A stretch of DNA of 64,000 bases from Effrenium voratum (taxonomy: Eukaryota; Sar; Dinophyceae; Suessiales; Symbiodiniaceae), in the NCBI GenBank assembly GCA_963377175.1, contig CAUJNA010000494.1, forward strand, positions 76,001 through 140,000, given 5' to 3'. This document shows positions 35,801 to 48,915 of the stretch, piece after piece (the first letter of the stretch is position 1; each line of letters starts with the position of its first letter). Below the pieces are notes generated by a model. It made no database searches. It worked only from the letters and a program-made list of their open reading frames with translations, and had not been told where the DNA came from. Both the position numbers and the translations under genes were made by a program.

Positions 35801-38800
35801 CACCCGGCCTGAGCTCTACCAGCAAAGGGAAAAAACGCCATGTGGCCCGGCTATGGTCATCACCAGTAAATTGCGGTACAACCCTGGGGTGCAACCTAGC
35901 GGTTGCAGCCCTCAGAAGACCTGATGAGTACCCAAAGAGGAACGAGCTGATCAAGGAGAAGTTCCTTGAACATAGTTTCATCCCTTTCCCCCGAAGACAA
36001 CAAGTAATTAATTCCGGTTCGCAAATTGTACCTGTGCCGCTCTTGCAGAGCTCCGTTTTGCTCAATGGAACAAGTCTTCAAGTCTGCCGTTCTCCTGGAA
36101 CAAAGGGTTGCCGTTCCCCAAGTTTTCAGCAGACCCCAAGCCACTCCGACGGCCGCAAAGATTTCAGCCAAGCATCGCAGCTCGCCATCAGAAAGCAGGC
36201 CCAAGCCTGATCCGAAGCTCAGATGCAGAGAAGGGATTGTGTTGAGCAACCTGTGGAGGCTACAAGCTACAGAAACAAAGAAAGCCGGACTGCCCAAAAG
36301 TTGGTTCAAGAGATGTTTCCCCAACACAAACTCTACGTTCAAGGCCTGCCCATGCTGGGGATTTCAAACTTCAGCAACCAAGCGTGTTGGCTAGAAGTTC
36401 ATTCAAGATCCTTGCGCGTTCAGGCCACACCAACCGTCACAGCATTCAGCTTGGGTGGCGGTTTCAACCTGATTGAAAACACCCCTGTCAAGCTCACCAT
36501 CCTGAGGGAAAGCAAAGCAAAGAAGAGGCATCAAAGAGTGAGTTTGGGATGTTTGAAGGGGATAAAGGGAGCCCGATCGGAGAAAGCTGAGAGAAGATCG
36601 CGGAGAGGACCGATAATCCAGAGAACTCCAAGACAGCACCAGAGAGCCTGAATTTGTCGAACTTGACGGACTTCGGAGAAAGGCGTACGGATCATGTTGA
36701 CATTGGGAGGTTCGGTCCAAAGTTGTTGGTCCAAGATAGTCCAGTGCCCAAACATCCCTGGAAGACCCCTTTCCCCTTTTACGGGTGGTGGGGGCAATAA
36801 CGACCCCCATCGGAAAAGGGAAGCTCCTTCCAAAACTCGTTGTTTCCAAAAAATGGTGCTTCAACCACCACCCCATGTCCAAACAAAGTGGACGTCGGTG
36901 TCCAAGCGACTTTTCTCCGGCTGGATCCTCAGCATCTGAATGAGACGCAGCAGGCGCTGCGCCAACACTGCGCGGTCAAAGTCCTTCGCCAGGTCTTCCA
37001 ACGTGGACTCCGCCAGCTCCTCTCGGGTTCCACTGCCGGCCGCGACAAATGACCCAAGTTGCTGGCCTGGGACACATGCTATACCTTCAGTTTGCTGCAC
37101 CCGGACATTAAATACGCTGGGATGAAAGAAGATGGCAGAATTGCCTATCTGTCGGCAAGTAAAAAGGGCACGGTCCCAAACCTTGCTCCAGTTACTGATC
37201 CACGTCTGTCCTTTCAACCTTCAGTGCCACAATGGCCACAATGTTCCTCATCCATATCATTCTTCAACACCTTTCCGGGTGCTTGCGCAAAGGCAGCTCA
37301 AAGGTAACGCAAGGTTCGAGCGCACTCCCTTCCCGATGACACCTGTAAACGTGGCAAATCACAGCTGAGTTGTGAAAAAATAGTTCAGACAATTTCAGCG
37401 TCTAGATCTTTCAAAATGATTGAAGTGAAACTGGTGAAGCTCAGAGGTATCAACCCTTTGCATTGTTGACATTGCCAACCTTCGATCCAGGAAGGCATCT
37501 TTTGGTGGATGCCAGCTGATCTGCTGGGGTCAGAAGCGGCCAAGCCGTGCATGTCACCCAGGAAAGGTTGAACCCCAGCTTCATGGACTGTTTGGTCCAT
37601 GCCTGTGGCACTCTTCACTCGTCTTGGACTTGTTGCGCTTCTTCCCCAATCCTTTCGCTGAAATGATATCCGCGTGATTCCTCCCTGGCATTCAAGGAAT
37701 CCCAAGCAGGTCCTTCACAGTTGCAGCGACTTAGCAGTTCCAGCAAGAGACAACAAAAGCTCTCATGATATGCTTCCATCAAGCCAACGTAGCCGATCGA
37801 CTGCATCGCCTCGATGGCAAGACTAGCGCTGAGAGAAGGCTGCGACTCTGCATTGATAGGACTTGTTCAGTGGACTGGATCATAAAGTATCTGGCATCGC
37901 ACTACAGGACTGTGCAGGTCCAACGAGATGTTCCATCATATTATGAGGATCTACAGCTCGCGTGCCACTCCTCCGGTCACCCATCCATGACGACTTTAGT
38001 CATCTTCATTGAAGGAGGACATCAGGGGATTTCATTCAAACTTTAATCTTAATCTGTCACCAGGCGCAAGAAAGCCGACCATTCCACGGTTTGTTTTTCC
38101 CAAGATGCTCCATCAACTCACCACGGTTCCCAAGTTCGAAACCAATCGGACCAAGCATCATCAGCCAGTTGGCAGCATAGGTTCCAGGACGACACTTCAA
38201 ATGGATAAATGCTGCCAGACTGTGCTGAGCAAGTGTCATATCTCAATTGGTCAAATTTAGGTGAGAATGCTCATGACAAGTATAAGTAGGACACAGCCTC
38301 AACGGATCTCATGACACATGGACTGGACTAGCTGCACTGGTCCCAGTGCAGCTACTCTTTTTGCCTTGCCACAAACAACTCAGGAACCCATGGCCCTGAT
38401 CCCGATCCAAGTTGGTCCCCATGCGATGGAAGGCAGACTGGAGCTTGCGTGGAATAGGAGCTCCTTTGGCAACCCAAGCTTCAAACCTTCAAATCTTCAG
38501 GAAGGCAAAGGTCTGAGTTTTCGAAGGCCATCCCAAGCCAGTTCCCGCTTTCCTTGAAGGTCAGCTGGGCGCGAAGCTGCTGGACCTGCGCGGCAGCTCT
38601 CTGAAGCGAGCTGGCAAAATGGCAGCGCGGATGCCCCAAACTCCTCATGAAAGTCTGCAGTTGCGAAATGCATCATGAGCTCATGTTACCCCCAGGCTCG
38701 CTGGCGCAAGCTGGCATGCGAGTCTCAGCGCCTGAAACTGGGTGAAGGGCGAACTCCAAATGAAGATATGAGCCACAGACATGTGTCCTTCCCTGAGAGG

Positions 38801-40938
38801 AGCTCCTCGTTTTTGTTGGAGGACAGGACTTTGGGTTGGGCCACCATGTCCTCCCCAATCCTGTTGTCAGTTGTTCATTGCAGAGGCCGTCCTTCAAAGG
38901 GGCAAAGGAAAGGAAGCTACTAAAGGTAGCCACAGGAAGCAACACGCAAAAGAGAGGTAAAATGCAAGCGAGAGAAGGGTAAAGCAGCCAAAGAAAGTCA
39001 AAGGAATTCAAGGGAAGCTATACTGGTTAGGGAAGTGAAGCACGAAAAAGCAAACAGATAGATAAAGAAAGCTGAAAGAAGCAGATCAGCAGTGTCGCCC
39101 CTTTCGCCCCCTTTTCGCTGGCCCCAGCAAAGAGGATTCGATGACTGCTCCGTTTCGCTACCAGCCAGTCCCCGCAATCATAGAGGCTGCACTGAAACCA
39201 AAATATGTGTCCAACAGCATGGCATGCAACACTCAAGCCGCGATTGCTGGAACTCCACAATATGTATCCATATACATGTATATATAGATATAGATATATA
39301 TATATAGATACGGATATCGATGTTGAGCTAGACCATATGTTTCTTGATGTATACACGGTGAAAGATGTGTTTACATGAAAGATCCACTCGGTACCTAGGG
39401 ATCTCCGCTTCGCCTTCCCCGGGGCCCGGGGCCCGGCCTGGCGCTTCCACTCGGAGCTCAGCACCGAGATCTCCTTTTCCAGGCCTCGGTCCTCCGGTCA
39501 TTGCGAGAGATGCAGTCGAGCTGGAACGACCCCAAGCAAAAAAAAGCCCTCCAACTGGTGGTGTTTCCTTGGTGGTCAGGGAATGACCCCCTACAAACTC
39601 ATTCCAATTGGCTTCCTTGGGGATGGGCTCAGGGCTCAGGGCTTCCATTTCTCGCCCGAGAACGCACCGATCGCAATTGGCATCACCGGCCTTGAGGCCT
39701 CAAGGGCCAAAAACCCAACCCCCCCCCCGGGGACGACGACCGGACCGGGCCTTCAAAATGGGGCAGTCTACTTAGCTCTCCAACTACCCGGATCTTTTTG
39801 GGGGGGGGATGCGAGAAAGGGAGTTCGGCCATCCAGAAGCAAGGTTTCCGGTCCCTTGCCCCCACTTCCACTTCACAGGGGCAGGGAATGTCAGGCAAGG
39901 GCCGTCAAGCCTGCTTACAACCCACTTGCCATGGCTTGCAGACTTCCTTGAGTTACCATGAGTCACTTGACATACCCCTTCCCCTTTCCCCGTATCCCCC
40001 TATCCCTCGCCTCAAAGGGCCTGCGCCCCAGCACCCGGAACTCGTCTTCGGAGCGGCAGAGGCGCCTGCCTGCGAGCAGCGCCAGCAGCGTGGATTTGCC
40101 GCAGCCGTTGAGACCCACCAGCAGGCACCGGGCCCCCGGCGCAAGCGTCAGCTGCTCCACCTCGCGCGCGCGCATGGCGCGGTCAATCCGGAGGCAAACG
40201 CATCTGGCGACCTATATGGAATCACAGGACAAGATTATGTGGGGGAAAAACTCCGTGGGCCCCCTCCGCAGCTGTTGTTGCTTGTTCGAAGGGCGCGCTA
40301 AAGTGAGGGGGGTTGGGTCTCAAGACCACACTGCTCTTGCGTCTGTGATTTCGGACCTAAAAGATGATTCTACCAGTCAGTGAATTGGCTAACAAGATGG
40401 ATGGCATCTAGTCTGCCGGTGCCTATGCTACCACAGGCAAGGAGACTCTGATATGGCCTGGGTGACATTCACAATTGATCGGCCGGGTACAAGCAAGGGC
40501 AGTGTGAGGGATATCCGCTCTTGCACCTCAGTATGTTCGTTTGATACAGCTATGACTTGGGTGACTGTTCGGAGAGACTGATCGGATGTAGCGTGCAAGG
40601 TATTCGTTGATGCTGGCCCCGGTTTTAGTGCACTATTCTTGGTCAGAAGCTGCTCTGATAGCGTTAACGGGAAAGAATGGCCTAATGGTGATTGCCTAAT
40701 TAGGCTGAAACCCAGGCTCCCCTTTGAGTCCACCTTGGCAATCAAAAATGAGCCCGGATCCCATATAGGAGCAGCACCCACATCCTCTTGACTTTGGGAT
40801 CTACTCAATGTCCCTGCAAACCAAACGGGAGCATCAGCTACCAGAAGGCCAGGGCTTTTGGGTGCGACTCAGCCCAGGCACCGACAGGACGCTGCCAGCG
40901 CCGTAGTCGAAGCTCAGCCGCTGCGCCACCACTGCCAT
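32885..40938 (-). CDS. CAF16-like soluble ABC ATPase, copy B (multi-exon)
   Basis: Exons in order: start MAVVAQRLSFDYGAGSVLS (ATG 40938); Walker A LVGLNGCGKSTLLALLAGRR (about 40175-40020, GC donor); DRGLEKEISVLSSEWKRQ (about 39494-39441); EELAESTLEDLAKDFDRAVL (about 37040-36920); a probable signature LLSDGELRC (about 36195); Walker B LLLLDEVTADLD (about 35800-35700); H-loop YCTHIMDGLQ (about 34835-34795); GWATHLLHLPGHLVSLEGGA (about 34285); GWHQRHSAQSGAFGNYAW; and a last exon ending MNQMSAEQLVALGVIPPER before the stop. The set and order match CAF16/ABCI20-type ATPases, which lack membrane domains and in yeast associate with CCR4-NOT. Several boundaries are approximate. A related copy lies just upstream on the same strand. 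Confidence 0.75.
39240..39320. repeat. TA/GATA microsatellite in intron
   Basis: Alternating ATATAC, TATAGATATAGA and TATATATA stretch inside an intron of the copy-B gene. Confidence 0.8.
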
Positions 40939-41078
40939 GCCCTCCCCGCCACGTGGCAGCGGCGGCCCCCGCGGCGGCAGCTTCACCTGTCTGGCCATGG
41001 GTCAAAATCCAAATCGCACCCCCAGTGAACATCCGATTCAATCCCCGCAAAAATAGGTTCAACAATGGGTGGTGAATT

Positions 41079-41111
41079 CACCTACCCCAAAATGGTACCA
41101 TTGGTTTTGAC
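41079..41111 (+). repeat. dispersed intronic repeat, copy 1
   Basis: The 33 bases starting CACCTACCCCAAAATGG are identical to 55855-55887. AATGGGTGGTG precedes both copies. This copy lies between the two ABC genes; the other is in a GMP reductase intron. Confidence 0.85.
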
Positions 41112-41369
41112 CCACATCCATCTCCACAAAGGGGCGGCTGAGAATCCAACTTTGTCTGGGAGAGAAAATATATTGGGCCCCTATTGAAGAAGACCTATTC
41201 CCATTTGCTCGTTCGCTCGACATTCAAGTCCATCCACAAAGCGGATCTCCCAAGCCAGGAAAACTCCAAACCAGCCCCCCCCCGGCCCCGGTTGAGTCAA
41301 CCCCCTGTTCAAACATGTTTCAACAGCTATTGTTACAACCTTTGCCGGACCCCACCCTCCCCACTTCAC

Positions 41370-44300
41370 CTCACTGGTGACGAGCTGGAAGACGTCCATG
41401 TCCGGGCCCAGCGGCTGCAATGACGCACGCCCCTCCTGCAGCTGCAGCAGGTGGGTAGCCCAGCCTAGGGCACGCTGACAGACGGTTTTCACGCAAGCGG
41501 GATGCGGGATGCACTGCACAGGGTGGTCACTGGCGCCTTCTTCCTACTCCCGCCCTTTGTCTGGATGGTTCTCAGGGGAAACCAAAAGGAAGCCCCACAC
41601 AGAGGGTCCATAAACCTTAAGAAAAGTGCCATTGCCGTTACAGCACCCTTTCTGAGACGAGTTTGGCATACAAAAAGGAACCTTGCGCGGTGAGGTAAAC
41701 CAACCGTGATGGTGGGGTGCAAGAACCAGGCTGGGCATGTCAGAAAGACCCAATGTGTACGCAGTATGCAGCTGCACGAAGAAAGTATGCATATTTGTCT
41801 GTCTATCAAACGTTGTACTATACGGAGTATACGTGATTGATTGCCAGTAAGCTGTCTCCCTCCCCTTTGCTATGAGGTATGAGCAGGCCGTAAAACGAAT
41901 TACGGTATGAAAAAAATGGCTCCCTGCACGCAAGCCAAGGGGAGCCCATGTGTTAGACCCGAACAGCAGGGTATAGCTCTGCGACACACGTTCCACCAAG
42001 CCGCCGGCACAACCCTCAAATACATGTGTGACGTTGATGACGGTGCATCCATCCGCCGCGAGAAAGTCCAAAAGGTCCTTAGGGTAGGTGGCTCGGGCAG
42101 CTGTTTGCAAAGCCATGATCGAACCTGCCCACTCCATGCAGATTTGTCTCAAAACGGGACCCCCAAAGAACAACATCCCAGAGAACAAAAGTCACCATTG
42201 ATTTGCCTTTGAAAACCGCTAAAAAAAGACAAACACACCTACCCCCCGGAGCCATCCCGCTCCTGGCGCACCAGCATATCCAGCTCTGCTGTAGCCTCGT
42301 CCAGCAGCACCACCGCCTTCTGGGTGCAAGTCAACGTGTTGCAACCGTGGAACTAAACTGCCTCTTGTTTTTCTTCACCTCCTTTCGACTAAACTTATTA
42401 ATCCTATTAAGACAGCCATTGTAGAAACAACCATCCAATTTTTGAACTTCTGAAACAAGTGCCTCCTTCTTGGTTCCCCTTCAAAGAAATGGCCGAAACG
42501 GGTCTGACCGGTCAAACCAACTTTGCCACCCACCCCCGGCCTTCCGCTCGTGTCCGAGCCGCCTGAAGAGCTCCGCACGCCGACGTTGGCCCTCCGACAA
42601 AACGCCCACGAACTGCGGCAGCAGAGGGCCCAGCTGCAGCACCTGCCACGGAAACCGAGGGAAGCCGGCCGACACCGGGCGATGGACTTCTAGATGAACC
42701 ACTTCATTGGTCTCTCTGAAGACCCCGGTTTGGAAAATCCATGTCAACGTGGGGCCCACATGCGCCGTGGCGTACTTTTGCTCTCGGCAATGCTTTTTGC
42801 TAGGGGTAGATGGCCTCAAAGAGCTTGGCAGCCCGGCTGTCCTCCGGAGCACACTCCAAGCCCAGCAGCTCTCCCACCTGGAGAACATGAACTCGGAGAG
42901 GTGGCTTCAACGCGCGCCCGTGCGCAGAGGTGCGTCGCAACCACAACCCGGAGTCGACAGAATGTACCCTAAAAATCCCCGAACCATGAAAGGAAGTTCA
43001 AGTGACAAACAAACGTGGATGGCAGAGAGAGAGAGATCCTCCTTGGCCGGGCGGCTTCCACCATACCTTGGGACCCAACTGTTTGTTGGGTAACCACCTT
43101 CCATGGAAAGGGTTCTAACCAACCTCATTTGGATCATAAAAAGGAGGGCACCCCATGTTTAGCGGCCACTCATTTTTGGAAGCACCTATCTGGATCTGTC
43201 TCAATATTGGGTGACCCATTTAGATTGCTTTTGAAGGAAAGCCAAAGAGACACCAACCATCTTCAGCAGTTTCCTTGAGAAATGGGGGGTCTTTGCCCTA
43301 AGCCGCCATAAGGATCAATTGATTTTGAACAACCTGCGTCTTGTTGAGGATAACCTTAACAGGTCGGTTAAATGGGAAATCAAAAGGCCAAAAGGAAAGG
43401 CTACCATTGGGGTAACTACTTGTTTCTCCCAAATGAACCTTCTCGACTATTGAATACATTTCCCACACTCGTTTGGGGTTGTCTCAAACTGAGAGGATCC
43501 CCAAACTGGTTGGTTCAGTTTTGGTGTCCCTTTGAAACCAACCCAAACAAAGGATCCCAAAAAAAGAAACAAGCCCATGTGGCCGCTCAAATCCCATTGG
43601 CGTTCGGTGCTGTATAAAGGTTGATACAATGTTACAACTAGAATCCCAACAAACACCAGGTAGTGAGAAAAAGAAGGAGACTCGGCTCCTCCGCCTCCCT
43701 TTCTTGGCGCGAGCAACTGGACTCAGATGCGTAAAACAAAAAAGACGCCAGGCAGTCGAAGCTGTTCAAACGGCCGCTGGGGGATCCGTGGACGCCAGGA
43801 CGCCAGGCGCGCGAGGAACCGCCGCGGCCTTCATCTGCGCCATGCGCTCCTCCAGGTCTCCTCCACGCCAGCCGCCGGCCACCAGCACCGCGTGGCTTCT
43901 GCCGCGGAACGGGTCCTGGCTTTCAGCCGAAAGGAACCCACAAACCGCCATAAAAATGTGGAAAAGGTCCCCAAAATCGGAGATTCCGGTCACTAACAAA
44001 TTGGCGGCTGTTTGCTTTTTTCATTTTGAGGTTCTTGGAGGATTCAGAGAGAGGCACCTGCCCACCCTCCCCCCAACTTTTCCACTCGTCTCCTCCCCCG
44101 CGACCCGCAGCTGGCCGCTGGGCGCCATCTTCTGCCCCGCCACCAGCTGCAGCAGCGTGGACTTCCCCGCGCCGTTGTCGCCCACCGCCAAACACCGCGC
44201 CCCAGTTGGCAGCGCCAAGTCCAGGCCTGCGCGGGAGAAGGGGAGAAGCTCGGCCTCAGGTTACCTACGCCTGTGCTCATAAAGGGGAACCTGGTAAATG

Positions 44301-45137
44301 GCGGGGTTCCTTTTGGTCGCCCTTGAAAGATCAGCCCAAGGGAACTTTGAAAGAACCTCCAACGTGATGCTTTCAGCGGGAAAAAAAGATGAAAAGTCCG
44401 TGGCTTCGGGGAGGGGGCAGGGGGTCTTCACATGTTCTGCTTGAACAAATGCCGGTACGGCACAACGTCGTGGCACAAATCCAGCTGTTAAGCAAATGCC
44501 GGTGTACCAATTTGGAAAGGGACTGCTTGGCCTCCATCCGAGTCAAGAAATGAAAATCACTGGAACAACCTGTCACTGGGCAAATCTGCAAGCATTCAGG
44601 GCTTTGATTGCAGATCCCTTGACCGAAGCCAACCCATGTCCCATCTGGTATGTTTGGTCAGAAGAGCTATTACAGCCTGCTTGAGCATCCAAACTTGGGA
44701 AAGTACATTGCCAGCAACGATTCCGCGGTGTTGGATTTCTTGCATTTGTGCAATTCTAGCTACCGAAACACTTATCCATGACAATTCCAACATGTGCGAA
44801 TCCATCTCAATTGGGCGATCTGAATCGCTTCTGATGTTGACGGAAAGAAAGGACATCGACAAGGACAACCATCTCTCCGTCTGCAGCCTGCTGTGTCTCT
44901 CTTGAAGTTTTGGAAAACAACTACGTTCTTTCCAAACTAGGAGTTGTCCAGTAAAGCACCTTCACGGGCTTTCCCTCAAAAACATCGAACTTCTTTTGGG
45001 GGGGGGACAGGTTTTCCGTCTCATTTGGACCTTCCCTCGGCGTTTTCCCTCGGGTAACTCCCACCATCCAGGATGGGCTTCGCCCCAGGCAGCGCCGTGA
45101 AGGTCAGCCGCGAGGCCGCCACCGCCATGTCGGCCAT
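41370..45137 (-). CDS. CAF16-like soluble ABC ATPase, copy A (multi-exon, 3' end not found)
   Basis: Exon 1 starts at ATG 45137 (MADMAVAASRLTFTALPGAK, then PILDG) and joins by a GT donor to the Walker A exon (about 44231-44090; LAVGDNGAGKSTLLQL). Then come DPFRGRSHAVLVAGGW (about 43915-43870), VGELLGLECAPEDSRAAKLF (about 42875-42815), a signature exon FVGVLSEGQRRRAELF (about 42645-42575), Walker B AVVLLDEATAELDMLVR (about 42320-42260), an H-loop exon TVINVTHVFEGC (about 42075-42015) and LGWATHLLQLQEGR...FQLVTSE (about 41475-41375). Each block has a counterpart in copy B, so the genes are head-to-tail tandem duplicates, well diverged. Expected to be a cytosolic or nuclear ATPase of the CAF16/ABCI20 group. 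A C-terminal exon like that of copy B was not located. Confidence 0.72.
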
Positions 45138-46849
45138 GGCCCGGGCCGTTCTTTGGGCGACGAGGCCCGCGGGGGGGAGGGCAGCCTCACAAAAAGACAC
45201 GACATAGTAGGGCACCCTCCAGGACGGAGGAGTAGTCCAACCTGAAAAGATCCACCTGAAAGTTGTTCCGTCACCAATGGCCTTTCTAAAGTGGCGGTGG
45301 TTGAAGCGCCGAAAAAGGGGGAGATTGAGGAGGCATTTGGCCGTAGGATGCTCAGGAGGTTCACCGGGGAGTGGGGAGTCGGACAAAATATGTTTGGTAG
45401 CAAAAGGGAGACGTTGGATCGCGCCACTGTCCTAAGTGTGAGATGCTCTTGGCTTCGTTGGGGCTGGAAGCACATCAAAAGCATGGCAGGCTGTGCCAAC
45501 TTCTGGTTCGTCAAGGTCAGGAGCCAAATGAATACCAGGCAGGGGCCGCCAATTCCATTCGCTGTCCTGAAGTGCAGTGTCATCGGACATGTCCAAGCCG
45601 AAGAGCAACACCAAGTGCTCAGAAGCTTCTCTAAGCAAATGCGGCTTAAGGGGATTCATCAAGGCGGGGGGGGGGGGCTATCAAAGTCCTGAATCGAACA
45701 AACATCCTTCCTCGTTTGCGAACATTGGTGCCAATGGGATTTACGCAGTGCCTAGCACCTTTGGACTTATGTTGGCCGCCCCGACTATGCGTGTTCCATA
45801 ACAGCACTTTGTGAATATGATTGGACCCAAAGCGTCTGCTGTCCATCCAAGATCCCGAGGCATGCCGCTTTTTGCACTGCGCGTCTGGCGGGCAGCTCAG
45901 GAAGTACTCGGCTCCTGCAAAGCAGATGGCACCTCACACGTTTACTTCGGGCCCTCCACTCCACACAGAAGGGCCCCAAGCAAGCGGGCACATGACGCGG
46001 CTCCTGAGGCTGTGCTTTCATGTGATCGAAATAGGCCAGGGTCCTCGGACGAAGCAACTTGGATCGGAGCAGAATCGAGTGGCAGTTGCGATACAGGAAG
46101 GCGGCTATGCCATGCCACCGAATCGCACAGCACAGGCAAACTTGCAACATCCTTGCCTTTGCCTGGGCTGGTATTGGGACGTCAAACCCAGGCTCCCAGC
46201 TTGGCACGTCCGACTCCCTCCGCGGCACTGGCGGGCGCAGGGGCCGAGCCGAGACATGAGGCCACCGCGTTTCCCCACTAGAACATGGAGAAAGAGGGGG
46301 TTATCCCGCTAGTTATTGTGGGAGTTGGGGTGTCCGCCCCAAACAGCAGTGGACGATACCAATCTTGTTGTCGCTGCATTACATGACGACCAGGAGATCC
46401 AGAGGAATACACAAGCTGACTCCTGTGGCTTGGTCCCTATGAGTATGGAGCAAACATCTGGGGAGCATGCTGCAGCGCAAAAGTGGTGTGTGCCCTGGCC
46501 TGAAAAGCATGTTCAGCGCGGCCTGGGCAACTGGCCACTTGCTGTGTCCCAAGCTGCCAAGGCTAGTCAAAAAAAAACGCTCAGCCAGACAGGCTCTCCC
46601 ACACAAGCCACCAGTTCTTTCCAAGCCGGCTTGCCTCACCCTGGTGGCTGCTCCTGTCCATCTCGTCGAGCTTCTCCTGTCAGATCTTGTCATTGGGCAC
46701 ACCCTCTCTTTGCCAAAAGCCCAACCGGATGTTTTTCTGTGAAGGGAAGTGGACCCGTTTCCCACACCCAACCTTGGGGAAGTGAATGCTTCTTCCTGAT
46801 CTCAGTGGCAAGTAGCACAACCCTTCTGCCCAGGGTCCTTGATGCCAGA
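45138..46849. other. host region, no gene recognised
   Basis: No family-level match or splice chain. A poly-G run (about 45666-45677) lies here, and open frames are overlapping and uninformative. Confidence 0.45.
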
Positions 46850-47268
46850 AGCCTGTCTCGCATCCTCTAGGTCTTCGTACATCTTGTCACCAAAGCGAGT
46901 AACCCACACATTCCTGTAGGCGGCGAGGAATAGGAGGCCACACTGGCACATAGCAAGGCAATGTGTCCAAGATTGCTCGATTGCTCTGTGGGTCGCAGGA
47001 GGGATGATGGGCTTTGGGTGGATCATTGCAAGAACTCCTTGCTTGGAGGAGAAACGGGAGGATCTGAAGTGGTTGCTCTTTTGGTGCCAACAAAACCTTC
47101 TAAGCAGCAGTTTTGCCATCCAAGAAGTCTTTCCGAGACTATGCCGCATCTTCCCACAGCAAGCGCCCACCATGTTCAGCCAGGCCACTTGTTCTTGGCG
47201 GTTTCTCGGTGCTTCTGCACGATCTCCGTAACAGTGTGGAACTGTCTCTCCTGCTCCGCCAGCTCCTG
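46850..47268 (-). CDS. probable exons of an unidentified host gene
   Basis: Two segments look coding. At about 47265-47187 the minus strand reads ELAEQERQFHTVTEIVQKHR after a CAG acceptor, a charged coiled-coil-like helix. At about 46935-46850 it reads WVTRFGDKMYEDLEDARQAS. Frame quality and acceptor placement support exons, but I cannot name the family or connect them. Confidence 0.35.
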
Positions 47269-48017
47269 CCCAGGCCGTCAATTGGTATCGGAATCCGGTT
47301 GAAGACATCGGCTCCTGGTTTAATGAGGCTCCTGGGTTGCTGAGTTCATGTGGTGCCTTGTCATCCTCCTAAAGGCAACGGACAATCTATGCAAAGGTCA
47401 ATGAGCAACAGTCTACAGCCTGCAGGGTCAACTCAAAACAATTGCATGGCGCACACGCAAACACATCTCACATGAATCAACCTTGCTTGTAGCAAACCCT
47501 ATCGACAAGGAATTCTGGCAGCATCAAAGCTCTCAAGCAGCGAGTCTCAAGCGGGCACCGTTGGCCTGTGAGCCACGGTCCAAACTCCTGCGGGGTCATA
47601 ATTCCCCTAGGAACTCGAACCATGATTGCCTAACTCCAGAAAGGGTCCGTGCCCAGCCTCCGAATTTAAACTTTTAAGACCGCAGGTGAGTCACCGCCCA
47701 CTGCGCGATTTCGCGATTTCGGCCTCAGGCGACACCTCCAGCACCGGAGCCGGCTTCGCTTGTCCACAGTCCTGGCTGAACTCAAGGCGAGTCCATCAGT
47801 TTCAAGGCCGCTTCGGGCTCCCAGTTGTATTAGATGTAACACAACTAAGTTACATGAAGCATATTTTCGCAAAAGATCGATGAAAAGACAAATCAAACGA
47901 TTTATCAAAAGATGAATCAAATTGCTTTACAGGTTTACATTCGGGAAAATCAGAAAACCGTTATCTGCTTAGCTCTTCAAACGAGTGTTGGGAACACCTC
48001 TGTCCCTTGCGGCCCAG

Positions 48018-48915
48018 TCAGAAAAAGTTGCCGCACATGTGTTCGGCCTGCTTGTGGTTCACCCAGTGCTTGCGCTGGCACTCCCGGGTGCAATACCTCA
48101 GTTTGGCAGCAGGAAAACCATCGACAAAATAAATGACACGACTCAAACGCTAATTCACAGTCAGACTCATGACATAGTCATTCAAATGTTTGGCGGTTCT
48201 CAAATGTCTGAAGCAGCACCGTGCCCATTCGTGAATTTCCGAAAATTAGTGACCCATCCAACTGATTGATTTACATTAGCTTTCCCTCGAAAACCATCCA
48301 AAAAGTGAGCTCCGTTCTTGAGACAGCCCCATCCTGTCATCCTGTCGATGTCAGAGCAACAATCGATGCCTGAGATGGGTCTCCTCCATGGGATTTGACT
48401 GGCTCTTGGGTTGAATCATCCACAACATGACAGTGTCAATAATTTGAGCACATCTACGTAGTCTTTGAAACCATCCCAACGTGGGTCTCCGGCGTTGTGA
48501 CACCTGTCCAAATTCACTTCTGCAACAACGCCACTGCAAAAGCCAGCCTCATCCAACCTCTCCTGGAAGCCGATACGTCCAAAGAGCCCATGCCAACAAG
48601 CGCTCTCATGTGATCGGATGCCAAAAATTGTTCTCCAAGGGGGCATAAGCAAATTGGGTTGTGCCCTGGTTTTCGTGCCAATTTGTTGGTTTGTCCACGC
48701 GGACAAACCAAGTCCTCCTTAAGCCCACAGTAGACTGCCAATACTGTCAGTGGGGATGCTTTAAAGGTTTGGGATGTCAAAAGGCAGCCAAAAGTAGACC
48801 AAAAGGAGACCACAAGGAAACGCTCGACCGCTTCGCCGGGTGGCCAAAACACGCGGCAGCCACTGCACTGCTTGGTGGCAGGCGCCAAGCACATCACGCA
48901 GGGGGTGCCAGCCAT
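48018..48915 (-). CDS. small MYND zinc-finger protein, two exons
   Basis: Exon 1 (48915-48855) begins MAGTPCVMCLAPATKQCSGC. A GC donor joins it to exon 2 (48096-48018), which begins in mid-codon and reads RYCTRECQRKHWVNHKQAEH, then a Cys, and ends six codons after that His. The join restores the complete MYND consensus: C-x2-C, C-x2-C, [YF]C-x3-CQ, HW, H-K, C. MYND fingers bind proline-rich peptides or act as cofactor-recruiting modules. The product is only 46 residues, almost nothing but the finger. Upstream exons before the Met cannot be excluded. Intron 758 bp, GC...AG. Confidence 0.75.
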
